Source: Nocardiopsis gilva YIM 90087
GTDB lineage: Bacteria; Actinomycetota; Actinomycetes; Streptosporangiales; Streptosporangiaceae
DNA length: 64,000 nt
Assembly (NCBI RefSeq): GCF_002263495.1
Contig: NZ_CP022753.1
Span: 3,596,001-3,660,000 of the forward strand
Reading direction: 5' to 3'
Shown here: piece by piece, positions 34,153 through 42,510 of the stretch
How the letters are laid out: each line of letters opens with the position of its first letter
How positions within the stretch are numbered: the first letter of the stretch is position 1
Program-made: the position numbers and the translations under genes
The notes under the pieces: model-generated
Told to the model about the DNA's origin: nothing
What the model saw: only the letters and a program-made list of their open reading frames with translations
Databases searched by the model: none

Positions 34153-36338
34153 GTATCGACCTCGACTCCGCCGTGGCGATCGTGGGGCTGTCCGGGCGCT
34201 TCCCCGGCGCCGACTCCGTGGGCGCCCTGTGGGACAACCTGGCGGCCGGAGTGCGGTCGATCCGACCGCTCACCGACCAGGAGCGCCGTGCCCTGGCCCC
34301 CGAGGCCGTGGCGGACCCCGCGTTCGTTCCGGTGACGGCCGATGTGGCCGGAGCGGAGTACTTCGACGCCGAGTTCTTCGGCTTCACGGCCGACGAGGCC
34401 GCCGCGATGGACCCGCAGAACCGGCTGTTCCTGGAGTGCGTGTGGGAAGCCATGGAGGACGCCGGGCACGACCCGATGGGGCCGAGCATGCCCGTCGGCC
34501 TGTTCGCCGGGTGCGGCTTCCCCTCCTACCTGGCGCGGCTGAGCGGACAGCGGGGCGTGGACGTCGCGCCGGAGCTGCGGCGCGAGTCCGAGCGGATGCT
34601 GTACGCGGTCGGCAACGACCGGGACTCGCTGTGCTCGATGGTGTCGTACAAGCTCGACCTGCGCGGTCCCAGCATCGCCGTGCAGACGTTCAGCTCCTCG
34701 GCGCTGACCTCGGTGCACCTGGCGTGCCAGAGCCTGCTGGGCTACGAGACGGATCTGGCCCTGGCCGGGGGCGTGGCGATCCACACGCCGCAGGCCACGG
34801 GGTACCGCTACGACGAGGTCGGCACCCAGTCCCCCGACGGGTCGTGCCGCAGCTTCGACGCCGACTCGCGGGGCACCGTGATCGGCAACGGGCTGGGCGT
34901 GGTGGCGCTGAAGCGGCTCGCCGACGCGCACGCCGACGGCGACCACGTCTACGCGGCCGTCCTGGGCACCGCCGTCAACTGCGACGGCGGTGCCCGCGCC
35001 GGGTACGCCGCACCCGGGCGGGGCGGCAAGGCGCGGGTGGCCGCCGAGGCGCTGGCCAACGCCGGGGTGGCGGCCGGGGAGGTCGACTACATCGAGGCGC
35101 TCGGGCTGGGCGTCATGGTGATCGACACGATCGAGCTGAGCGCCCTGGCCCAGGTCTACGCCCCGGCACACGCGCCGCGCTCGTGCCCCATCGGCGCGCT
35201 GAAGCCCAACATGGGCCATCTGGAGCACGCCTCGGGGATCGCCAGCCTGATCAAGACGGCGCTGATGCTGCACCACCGCACCCTGCTGCCGACGATCGAG
35301 CACACCGAACCCAACGCGCTCCTGGCCGCGCCGGACAGCCCGTTCCGGATGCAGACCACGGCCGCGCCGTGGGAGCGCCGCTGCGGCAGTCCGCGGCGCG
35401 CTGCGGTGAACAGTTTCGGCATCGGCGGCACCAACGCCCACGCCATCCTGCAGGAGGCGCCGGAGCCGCCGGAGCGACCGCGTCCGCACGCGGGCGCGCC
35501 GCACCTGCTGCCGGTGTCAGCGCAGACGCCCGAGGCGCTGGAGGCGGCCGTCGCACGGCTGCGCGCACACCTGCAGCGCCGACCCGACCTGGACCTGCGG
35601 GACGTCGCCCACACCCTGCAGACCGGCCGCACGCCCTTCGCGCACCGCAGGTTCGTCGTCTGCCGCGGCGTGCCCGAGGCCATCGCGGCGCTCGGTGCCG
35701 ACGATCCGGCCCGGACCTCCGCCGAGGCGGGGGCGGGCGCCGAGGGCGAGGGCGTGGTGCGCCTGCCCGACGACGACGCCCTGAGCGACCTCACCGCCGA
35801 ACTCCGCGCGGTCGACCCCGCCTACGGCGCGGCGGCCGAGGAGTGCGAGGCGACCCTGCGCGCGTGCGCGGGGCATGAGGAAGCGCCGGGCACCGGCCCG
35901 GAGGTCGCCACGTTCGTCGCCCACTACGCCCTCGGCCGGACGATCACCGCGCTCGGGGTGACGCCGCGGCTGGTGACGGGGCAGGGCGTCGGGCGCCTTG
36001 CGGCCGGGTGCCTCGCCGGGACGCTCACGATGTCCGACGCGCTGGAGTGCCTGCGCGCCGGCGGCCCGTGGCCCACCGACGATCACTGCGCGGCGGTCGA
36101 GCCCGACGGCGTCGTCATCGAGGTCGGCGCCGCCTCCGCGGCGCCGGGGGTCATCCCCGCGTTCTCCCCTGACCTGTGCCGCGCGGAGGGCGCCCGCTTC
36201 GCGCTGTACGAGCTGGCCGGCCGACTGTGGCTGGCCGGTTTCCGGATCGACTGGGCCGGGCTGCACCCCGACGGACCCGGTCGCCGGATCCCGCTGCCCA
36301 CCTACCCCTTCCAGAGCCGACGGCACTGGATCGACTAG
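34149..36338 (+). CDS. Ketosynthase-acyltransferase-like protein lacking catalytic residues
   Basis: A 729-residue protein with GGGAGG before its ATG. Residues about 8-435 align with a polyketide KS along their whole length, including MDPQNRLFLECVWEAMEDAG and VNSFGIGGTNAHAIL. However, the nucleophile region reads QTFSSSALTSVHLA with Ser182 where Cys belongs, and the first active-site histidine is Leu318 (EALGLGV for EAHGTGT); only His357 (NMGHLEHASG) is kept. The rest (about 480-729) is a shortened AT: no opening FPGQGSQ, and GQGVGR in place of GHSxGE, so the serine is Gly613. The post-AT linker PLPTYPFQSRRHW is intact. There is no ACP. Reading frame and codon use are healthy, so it is kept as a protein, perhaps a chain-length-factor-like partner of the active KS. 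Confidence 0.9.
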   Translation: MSIDLDSAVAIVGLSGRFPGADSVGALWDNLAAGVRSIRPLTDQERRALAPEAVADPAFVPVTADVAGAEYFDAEFFGFTADEAAAMDPQNRLFLECVWEAMEDAGHDPMGPSMPVGLFAGCGFPSYLARLSGQRGVDVAPELRRESERMLYAVGNDRDSLCSMVSYKLDLRGPSIAVQTFSSSALTSVHLACQSLLGYETDLALAGGVAIHTPQATGYRYDEVGTQSPDGSCRSFDADSRGTVIGNGLGVVALKRLADAHADGDHVYAAVLGTAVNCDGGARAGYAAPGRGGKARVAAEALANAGVAAGEVDYIEALGLGVMVIDTIELSALAQVYAPAHAPRSCPIGALKPNMGHLEHASGIASLIKTALMLHHRTLLPTIEHTEPNALLAAPDSPFRMQTTAAPWERRCGSPRRAAVNSFGIGGTNAHAILQEAPEPPERPRPHAGAPHLLPVSAQTPEALEAAVARLRAHLQRRPDLDLRDVAHTLQTGRTPFAHRRFVVCRGVPEAIAALGADDPARTSAEAGAGAEGEGVVRLPDDDALSDLTAELRAVDPAYGAAAEECEATLRACAGHEEAPGTGPEVATFVAHYALGRTITALGVTPRLVTGQGVGRLAAGCLAGTLTMSDALECLRAGGPWPTDDHCAAVEPDGVVIEVGAASAAPGVIPAFSPDLCRAEGARFALYELAGRLWLAGFRIDWAGLHPDGPGRRIPLPTYPFQSRRHWID

Positions 36339-36417
36339 GGGCGAGGGGGCCGGCGGCGCGCGGCGCCGCCGAGAAGACCCGAGAACCCCGAGTGAACCGA
36401 GAGAAAGGAGTGTCCGC

Positions 36418-37266
36418 ATGTCGCTGGTCGGAATCGTCGGCTCCGGAGTGATGGGAGTCGGCACGGCCCAGAGCCTCGTGCAAAGCGGTCATGACGTCGT
36501 CATGGTCGACGTGAGTGAGGAGATCCTGGACCAGGCCGCCGCCGAGCTGGCGCGCAACACCCGGCTCAGCCGCCTGCTGGCCAGGCCCGGCGCGGAGCCA
36601 GCGATGACCACCGCGGGGAAGGTCGAGTACTCGGTCGAGTACGACGCCCTCGCCCCGGTGGACTTCGTCGTCGAGAACATCACCGAGAAGTGGGAGCAGA
36701 AGTTGGACCTCTACCCCGTCCTGGACACGGTGTGCCGGGCCGATGTGTGCTTCGCCGCCAACACCTCGTGCACATCCATCACCCGTCTCGGGTCGCTGAC
36801 GTCGCGACCGTCCCAGGTCATCGGGATGCACTTCATGAACCCCGTCCCGCTGAAGCCCTCGGTCGAGGTGATCATGGGCCACCACACCTCCACCGCCACG
36901 CTCGACACCGCCAAGGAGCTGCTGTCGACGATGGGCAAGGAGGCGATCGTGGTCAACGACTCCCCCGGCTTCGTCTCCAACCGGGTGCTGATGCCCACCA
37001 TCAACGAGGCGATCTACCTGGTGCAGGAGAAGGTCGCCGAACCGGCGGAGATCGACCGGCTGTTCGAGCGGTGCTTCGGGCACGCCATGGGGCCGCTGCA
37101 GACCGCGGACCTGATCGGCGTGGACACCATCCTGCACAGCCTCGAGGTGCTCTACGAGGACTTCAACGACAGCAAGTACCGCCCGTGCCCCCTGCTGCGC
37201 CGCATGGTCGACGCCGGCCTGCACGGCCGCAAGTCGGGCCAGGGTTTCTTCACCTACCAGAGCTGA
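36418..37266 (+). CDS. 3-hydroxyacyl dehydrogenase of an oxygenated-malonyl-ACP pathway (FkbK-like)
   Basis: A 282-residue NAD-dependent dehydrogenase of the 3-hydroxybutyryl-CoA dehydrogenase family, with AAAGGAG before the ATG. The Rossmann start is VGIVGSGVMGVGTAQ, and the catalytic block is GMHFMNPVPL, followed by VNDSPGFVSNRVLMP and a C-terminal helical domain ending HGRKSGQGFFTY. In FK506/FK520 and ansamitocin clusters the same four-gene set (dehydrogenase, ACP, acyl dehydrogenase, FkbH) converts a glyceryl unit on ACP to hydroxymalonyl-ACP; this enzyme performs the alcohol-to-aldehyde/keto-level oxidation. The gene order here supports that role over beta-oxidation. Confidence 0.9.
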   Translation: MSLVGIVGSGVMGVGTAQSLVQSGHDVVMVDVSEEILDQAAAELARNTRLSRLLARPGAEPAMTTAGKVEYSVEYDALAPVDFVVENITEKWEQKLDLYPVLDTVCRADVCFAANTSCTSITRLGSLTSRPSQVIGMHFMNPVPLKPSVEVIMGHHTSTATLDTAKELLSTMGKEAIVVNDSPGFVSNRVLMPTINEAIYLVQEKVAEPAEIDRLFERCFGHAMGPLQTADLIGVDTILHSLEVLYEDFNDSKYRPCPLLRRMVDAGLHGRKSGQGFFTYQS

Positions 37267-37280
37267 AAACGGGAGCAACG

Positions 37281-37544
37281 ATGACGACAGAGCAGATCAA
37301 GGCCGCCCTCCGCGAGTTCATCCTCGGCCGCTACCCCGACCTGGACCTCCGCGACGACGAGGACATCTTCCGCCTCGGCTTCGTCAACTCCCTGTTCGCG
37401 ATGGAGCTGGTGCTGTTCATCGAGAGCAACTTCCAGCTCAGCATCCCCAACGAGGAGCTCGCCCTCGACGGCTTCCGCACCGTGGACGCCATGGCCGCAC
37501 TCGTCGAGCGCGTCTCGGGCCGTGACGTCGCGGCGAAGGGGTGA
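37281..37544 (+). CDS. Discrete acyl carrier protein (FkbJ-like)
   Basis: An 87-residue carrier protein with GGGAG before ATG. The phosphopantetheine site is LGFVNSLFAMEL, and the FVNS form of the motif is characteristic of the carrier proteins in methoxymalonyl-ACP sets. It should hold the glyceryl, hydroxymalonyl and final extender unit while the flanking enzymes act, then present it to the AT of a polyketide synthase. It ends in a GTGA overlap with the acyl dehydrogenase frame and follows the hydroxyacyl dehydrogenase by 14 bp. Confidence 0.92.
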   Translation: MTTEQIKAALREFILGRYPDLDLRDDEDIFRLGFVNSLFAMELVLFIESNFQLSIPNEELALDGFRTVDAMAALVERVSGRDVAAKG

Positions 37545-37549
37545 GGGGA

Positions 37550-38722
37550 GTGGCCGATACCCTCGCGACCCTCGCCCGCACCCGAGAACGTTTTCGGGCG
37601 TTCGCCGATGGCGAGATCGTCCCGCACGCCGAGGAGTTCGACCGGGAACAGCGCATCCCGTCGGAGCTGATCAAGCGCCTGGCCGCGGAAGGCTACCTGG
37701 GCGCCATCCTGCCCGCCGAGGCGGGCGGCCCCGGGATGGACCGGGTGACGTTCGGCGCCCTGCACGAGGAGGTCGGGCGCGCCTGCTCCTCGGTGCGCAG
37801 CCTGCTCACGGTGCACAGCATGGTGGCCTTCGCGGTGCACCGCTGGGGCACCGCCGAGCAGAAAGCGGCCCGGCTCCCCGGACTGGCCAGCGGCGACAGA
37901 CTGGGCGCGTTCTGCCTGACCGAACCCGAGGCGGGCAGCGACGCCGGGCGGATCGCCACCACGGCGGCCCGCACCGACGACGGGTTCCTGATCAACGGCA
38001 CGAAGAAGTGGATCACCTGCGGGCAGATCGCCGACGTCTACCTGGTGTTCGCCAAAGCCCCTACCGGCATGTCGGCGTTCCTGGTCGACCGCGCCACGCC
38101 CGGGCTGTGCGTCCGACCGCTGACCGACATCATGGGGACCCGCGGCAGCATGCTCGCCGAGCTGGAGTTCCGCGACTGCGAGGTGGGCCCGGACGCGCTG
38201 CTCGGCCCGGAAGGCATGGGCCTGTCGCTTGTGGGCACCGGCGCCCTCGACATCGGGCGCTACAGCGTGGCCAGCGGATGCGTGGGGATCTTGCAGGCGT
38301 GCGTCGACGCCTGCGCCGACTACACCGCGCGACGCGTGGCGGGCGCGGTACCGCTGCGGGAGCACCAGCTCATCCGGCGGATGCTGAGCGACATGGTGAC
38401 CAACCTGGAGGCCGGCCGCCTGCTGTGCCAGCGCGCCGGGACCCTCAAGGACGAGGCGAGCCCCAAGACGGTGATGGCCACGTGGATGGCCAAGTACTTC
38501 GCGTCGACAGCGGCCATGAGCGCGGCCTCCGACGCGGTGCAGATCCACGGGGCCAGTGGCTGCGGCGGCGGTGCGGCGGTGGGCCGCTACTACCGGGACG
38601 CCAAGATCATGGAGATCATCGAGGGGAGCTCGCAGATTCAGCAGCTCACGATCGCCGAAGAGGCATTCCAGCAGGCGGCTGCGCGTGCGACCCCCTCCCT
38701 GTCCGGATCGGAGGACCGCTGA
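37550..38722 (+). CDS. Acyl-CoA dehydrogenase-like flavoprotein (FkbI-like)
   Basis: About 390 residues. GTG 37550 has AAGGGG 8 bases upstream; an in-frame GTG at 37541 overlaps the ACP stop and is the alternative. The acyl-CoA dehydrogenase fold is clear: FCLTEPEAGSDAG, KKWITCGQIADVYLVFA, GTRGSMLAELEF and the C-terminal IMEIIEGSSQIQQL, in which the glutamate region of the family is recognisable. In FkbI-type enzymes the substrate is on ACP and the reaction is oxidation of the aldehyde-level carbon toward hydroxymalonyl-ACP. It sits between the carrier and fkbH, as in known sets. Confidence 0.92.
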   Translation: MADTLATLARTRERFRAFADGEIVPHAEEFDREQRIPSELIKRLAAEGYLGAILPAEAGGPGMDRVTFGALHEEVGRACSSVRSLLTVHSMVAFAVHRWGTAEQKAARLPGLASGDRLGAFCLTEPEAGSDAGRIATTAARTDDGFLINGTKKWITCGQIADVYLVFAKAPTGMSAFLVDRATPGLCVRPLTDIMGTRGSMLAELEFRDCEVGPDALLGPEGMGLSLVGTGALDIGRYSVASGCVGILQACVDACADYTARRVAGAVPLREHQLIRRMLSDMVTNLEAGRLLCQRAGTLKDEASPKTVMATWMAKYFASTAAMSAASDAVQIHGASGCGGGAAVGRYYRDAKIMEIIEGSSQIQQLTIAEEAFQQAAARATPSLSGSEDR

Positions 38723-38723
38723 G

Positions 38724-39839
38724 ATGTCCACCAACCAAACCGAACCGGTCGTCGGCACCGCCTCGGCGGGAGCAGGCGGCGCCCACGCCCCCGCCAAGCC
38801 CCGCCAGGGGCGCGTCAAGTGCGTGGTCTGGGACCTCGACAACACCGTCTGGGACGGCACTCTGCTGGAGGACGGCCAGGTCATCCCGCGCCCGGAGGTC
38901 GTTGAGGCGATCCGGACCCTTGACGGTCGCGGCATCCTCAACTCGATCGCCAGCCGCAACGACCCCGACGCGGCGATGGAGCGGCTCACCGCGTTCGGGC
39001 TCAGCGAGTACTTCCTGTACCCGCAGATCGGCTGGAACCCGAAGTCGTCGAGTATCGCCACCATCGCCCAGCGGCTCAACCTGGGCATCGACGCGATGGC
39101 CTTCGTCGACGACCAGCCGTTCGAGCTGGCGGAGGTGGAGTTCACCCACCCGGAGGTGGTGTGCGTTGAGGTCACCGAGCTGGAGGAGGCGCTGGAGCGG
39201 CCCGAGCTGGTGCCGCGCTTCATCACCGACGAGTCGCGCCTGCGCCGCCGGATGTACCAGAGCGGTATCGAGCGGGAGCAGGTCGAGCAGGAGTTCGTCG
39301 GCACCAACGAGGATTTCCTCGCCTCGCTGCGGATGACGTTCACCGTCAGCGCGGCCCACGAGGAGGACCTCAAGCGGGCCGAGGAGCTGACCGTGCGCAC
39401 CAACCAGCTCAACTCCACCGGGCACACGTTCTCCTATGACGAGCTGGACGCGTTCCGCTCGTCGCCCGACCACCTGCTGCTGGTGGCCGACCTGGAGGAC
39501 CGCTTCGGGCCCTACGGAAAGATCGGCCTGGCACTGGTGGAGAAGGGTGTGGAGCACTGGCGGCTGCGGCTGATGCTGATGTCGTGCCGGGTGATGGCGC
39601 GGGGTGTGGGCAGCGTGCTGCTCAACCACGTGATGTGGCTGGCGCGCGACAACGGCGTCGGCCTGCGCGCCGACTTCATCGAGACCGGGCGCAACCGGCA
39701 GATGTACGTCACCTACAAGTTCGCCGGATTCCGCGAGGTCCTCCGGGACGGCGCCCGGACGGTCCTGGAGGCGGATCTGGCACGCGTCCAGGAGCCGCCG
39801 GAGCACCTGACCTTCCGAGGTGTGCCGGACGTCGGGTAG
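38724..39839 (+). CDS. fkbH: FkbH-like glyceryl-ACP synthase
   Basis: A 371-residue FkbH family protein. The HAD-phosphatase half starts VKCVVWDLDNTVWDGTLLED, with the DxDxT motif, and continues to AFVDDQPFELAEV. The C-terminal half is a GNAT-like fold (LNSTGHTFSYDELDAF, then FGPYGKIGLALV). FkbH-type enzymes take 1,3-bisphosphoglycerate, form a glyceryl-enzyme and pass glycerate to the carrier protein. ATG follows the previous stop by one base. It is the last gene of the polyketide operon, followed by a perfect 14-bp terminator. No FkbG-type methyltransferase is in this operon. Confidence 0.94.
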   Translation: MSTNQTEPVVGTASAGAGGAHAPAKPRQGRVKCVVWDLDNTVWDGTLLEDGQVIPRPEVVEAIRTLDGRGILNSIASRNDPDAAMERLTAFGLSEYFLYPQIGWNPKSSSIATIAQRLNLGIDAMAFVDDQPFELAEVEFTHPEVVCVEVTELEEALERPELVPRFITDESRLRRRMYQSGIEREQVEQEFVGTNEDFLASLRMTFTVSAAHEEDLKRAEELTVRTNQLNSTGHTFSYDELDAFRSSPDHLLLVADLEDRFGPYGKIGLALVEKGVEHWRLRLMLMSCRVMARGVGSVLLNHVMWLARDNGVGLRADFIETGRNRQMYVTYKFAGFREVLRDGARTVLEADLARVQEPPEHLTFRGVPDVG

Positions 39840-39843
39840 CCGG

Positions 39844-39880
39844 GCGGGCCGCGGCGGCCTCGTCCCCCGCCGCGGCCCGC
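39844..39880 (+). terminator. Terminator of the polyketide operon
   Basis: GCGGGCCGCGGCGG (39844-39857) pairs perfectly with CCGCCGCGGCCCGC (39867-39880), a 14-bp stem with a 9-base loop, four bases after the fkbH stop. It marks the operon end. Confidence 0.88.
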
Positions 39881-40002
39881 ACACCGCGACGGGGGAAACC
39901 CGGTGTCCGGCCGCCGATCGCGTCATGGAATGATCACGGGTCGACGTCCTACCCCCCGGTAACCACACCTGTCGCGCTTCCCGACAACGGAGGACCTGCC
40001 GC

Positions 40003-41190
40003 ATGCCGCACGAGCCCGTGCCGACCGCCCCTGCCCGACTCGTTCGCGAGGAGGACGCCCGCGAGCGTCACCACTCCCAGGCCGTCAGCCTCGTTTCCCA
40101 CGGCCTGCGGCGCGGCGACCCGGTGGCCGACGCCGCGATCGCCGAACTGGACACGCTGGGGCGGGAGGGGCGCGCGACCCTGGACGCCGGGCTCCGCCAC
40201 GGCCTGGGCGCGCTCGACTCCGCGCCCCCGGCGATCGCGGCGCTGCTGCGGGAAAGCGAGACGCCGCCCTTCCCGATCGACGCCGAGATGCTGCGACGGG
40301 GTGACACCACCAGCCTGTCGGTCGACCCGTTCTGGAGCACGATCGCGTTCGCGCTCGGGTCCCTCGTCCACACCTACAGCGCGCCCGGGATCGCGCGTGT
40401 GCTCACCGGCACCGGGAAGCTGACCGTCACGGCCGCGCGCCGCCTGGCCGAGACCGGGCTGTGGCGCACCAACGCGATCCTGCCCGGCGGGCTGCTGCGC
40501 GGCGCCCCGGGTTACCTCGACACCGTGCACGTGCGGCTGCTGCACGCCCGCGTGCGCGCCGGCGCGCTGCGCCGGGGGTGGGACACCGACACCTGGGGGA
40601 TCCCGATCAACCAGACGGACACGGCCCGCACCTGGCTCGACTTCACCGTCATCCCGTATGCGGCGCTGCGCAAGGTGGGGATCGCGACCAGTGCCGAGGA
40701 GGAAGCCGAGCTCTACCGCTACTGGGCGTTCCTCGCCCACCTGCTCGGGCTGGACCCGGAGTGGTACCGGCCCGTGACCGACCACGCGTCGGCTGACGCG
40801 CTGCTGTCGGCGATCGACGCCACCAACGCCGAGCCGGACGACAACGCGCGCCGACTCGTGGCCGCGCTGCTCGACGTGCTCACCGACGGGCCGCTCGGGC
40901 AGTCCCTCGGGATGGAGCGGGCGCACACGCGCGCTCTGCTGGCGGCGCTGACCCGGCTGTTCCACGGCGACGCCACCGCCGACGCACTCGGCATCGAACG
41001 CGTGGACGTGGCTCCGTTCCTGCCGGTGATCGCGATGGGCAATGCGCGGGCGCGGCGGTGGCAGCAGTTCAGCGCGGCCTCGCGCGATCTCGCGATGGTC
41101 GAGACGGTCGCGCACCGCCGACAGGAGTTCGCGGGGCTGGGACGGACCGAGTACCAGGCCGAGGTGGCGCCCGACGGCGACCGGGGATAG
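40003..41190 (+). CDS. Oxygenase MpaB family protein (DUF2236)
   Basis: A 395-residue all-helical protein of the MpaB/latex-clearing-protein superfamily (DUF2236). Recognisable blocks are FALGSLVHTYSAPGIA, TGLWRTNAIL, LLHARVRAG and the family hallmark WGIPINQTDTARTWLDF. Characterised relatives bind haem and cleave or oxidise lipids, terpenoids and rubber. The substrate cannot be predicted. It has its own terminator, and a strong terminator separates it from the polyketide operon, so membership in that pathway is uncertain; an oxidative tailoring role is possible. Confidence 0.85.
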   Translation: MPHEPVPTAPARLVREEDARERHHSQAVSLVSHGLRRGDPVADAAIAELDTLGREGRATLDAGLRHGLGALDSAPPAIAALLRESETPPFPIDAEMLRRGDTTSLSVDPFWSTIAFALGSLVHTYSAPGIARVLTGTGKLTVTAARRLAETGLWRTNAILPGGLLRGAPGYLDTVHVRLLHARVRAGALRRGWDTDTWGIPINQTDTARTWLDFTVIPYAALRKVGIATSAEEEAELYRYWAFLAHLLGLDPEWYRPVTDHASADALLSAIDATNAEPDDNARRLVAALLDVLTDGPLGQSLGMERAHTRALLAALTRLFHGDATADALGIERVDVAPFLPVIAMGNARARRWQQFSAASRDLAMVETVAHRRQEFAGLGRTEYQAEVAPDGDRG

Positions 41191-41193
41191 GCC

Positions 41194-41229
41194 GGGCATA
41201 CCCAGGGGACCAGCGTGGTGGGTATGCCC
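41194..41229 (+). terminator. Terminator after the DUF2236 gene
   Basis: GGGCATACCC (41194-41203) pairs perfectly with GGGTATGCCC (41220-41229), a 10-bp stem and 16-base loop, three bases after the stop. Confidence 0.75.
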
Positions 41230-41454
41230 ATGCGGCACCGGACCGCTGCCGACGGGTTCGGGGACCGCACCCGGGCTCCGGGAATCGGTTGACCGAGATC
41301 CGGGTAGTTGACTCGGAAAAAGTTCCGATGTGTAGTTTCGCGCCGAGATCGAACTGACCGGGCACGTCAACCGTGTTCCTTACCGAGAGCGCAATCGTCT
41401 CCAGATAGGAAAACGCGCGCTTCCGGCGCTCGATATCGAAGGAGCTGGTCCCCT

Positions 41455-41919
41455 ATGTCCCGTCTCGCCTTGAGCGCGGCAGCACTCGCCGCCCTGCTCG
41501 GTCTGGCCGCCTGCGGCGGCCAGGAACAGGAGCCCACCGCTGAGGACACCATCACCACAGAGCAGGAAACAGAGCAGGACACGGGAGGCGGCACGGCGGG
41601 CGACACAGAAGACACAGGAGAGGAGACGCCCGACGACGAGACCACCGCCGAGACGGTTCCCGTCAAGGCCAGTGAGTTCTCCTTCGCGGGCATTCCCGAC
41701 ACCCTCCCGGCCGGAACGATCAAGTTCGACTTCGACAACGTGGGCCAAGCGCAGCACAACCTCGTGATCGAGGAGATCGGCGACCAGAAGGTGGTCGAGG
41801 CCGGACCGGGCGAGCAGGCCAGCGGGACGGTCGACCTGGAGCCGGGCGAGTACACCATCTACTGCTCGATCGGCAACCACCGCGAGCAGGGGATGGAGAC
41901 CACGGTCACCGTGGAGTAG
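41455..41919 (+). CDS. Cupredoxin lipoprotein (blue copper protein)
   Basis: A 154-residue protein from ATG 41455 with GAAGGAG upstream. The signal peptide ends in a lipobox LAAC with Cys20, so it is anchored outside the cytoplasmic membrane. A Glu/Thr/Asp-rich linker (about 22-65) precedes a plastocyanin-type fold. The four type-1 copper ligands are visible: His in AQHNLVI, and Cys, His and Met in YCSIGNHREQGM. It should carry electrons at the cell surface, possibly for a terminal oxidase or reductase not in the window. The following membrane gene could be its partner. Confidence 0.9.
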   Translation: MSRLALSAAALAALLGLAACGGQEQEPTAEDTITTEQETEQDTGGGTAGDTEDTGEETPDDETTAETVPVKASEFSFAGIPDTLPAGTIKFDFDNVGQAQHNLVIEEIGDQKVVEAGPGEQASGTVDLEPGEYTIYCSIGNHREQGMETTVTVE

Positions 41920-42087
41920 GCGCCGCGAAGCCGACCGGCGCACCGCCCACCGCCCGGCCGGATCAGCCCGGGGCCGATCCGGCCGCCCGCGTCCAGGCCC
42001 CCGCTCACCGCTCCGTTTCCACCCCGCTCCCCCATCCCTCCCACGCCGCCCGCTCGGGCCGCGGACGACACAACGGAGGCTTCCGCC

Positions 42088-42510
42088 ATGTCCGACACCC
42101 GCCTCACCACCGCCGCCGGCACCGCCCCGACAACGACGTTCCTGTGGGGGCTGCGGGTGACCGTGCTGCTGCACGCTGCACTGCTGGTGGTGGAGTTCGT
42201 CAGCGCCGGCCGCATCCTCGTACAGGACGACTCGGCCCTTCCCATCCATGGGGTCGGAGCCATCATCGTGCACGTGGTCGGCGGTCTCCAGATCCTCGCG
42301 GCGGCTCTGCTCTGGCGTCCGGGCAACGGCCCGCTGTGGCCCGCTGTCGTGAGCGCCGTCGCCTTCGGCGCCGGTTTCGCCCAGGGGTACTTCGGCAGCC
42401 ACCTCATGCTGGAGCTTCACGTTCCCGGGGCGATGCTCCTCGTCATCCTGGTGACCTGGATTCTGGCCTGGTCCTGGACGGCGCGTTCGACCCACCGCCC
42501 GACCGGCTGA
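42088..42510 (+). CDS. Four-helix membrane protein, unknown function
   Basis: A 140-residue protein with four hydrophobic helices at about 20-40, 53-75, 82-102 and 107-128. Histidines fall inside or at the ends of helices (LLHAALL, LPIHGVGAIIVHVVGG, GSHLMLELHVPG), a pattern compatible with haem or metal binding in the membrane, though I cannot assign it to a known cytochrome family. It follows the cupredoxin gene by 168 bp on the same strand. If the two cooperate, it would be in electron transfer at the membrane; that is inference from position and histidines only. Confidence 0.75.
   Translation: MSDTRLTTAAGTAPTTTFLWGLRVTVLLHAALLVVEFVSAGRILVQDDSALPIHGVGAIIVHVVGGLQILAAALLWRPGNGPLWPAVVSAVAFGAGFAQGYFGSHLMLELHVPGAMLLVILVTWILAWSWTARSTHRPTG

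Noticed and set aside
28787-34489. A 1900-codon open frame on the minus strand opposite the polyketide synthase
   Set aside because: It is antisense to a synthase with clear domains, has no recognisable domain or ribosome site, and such mirror frames are expected at 70% G+C with GC-rich third positions.
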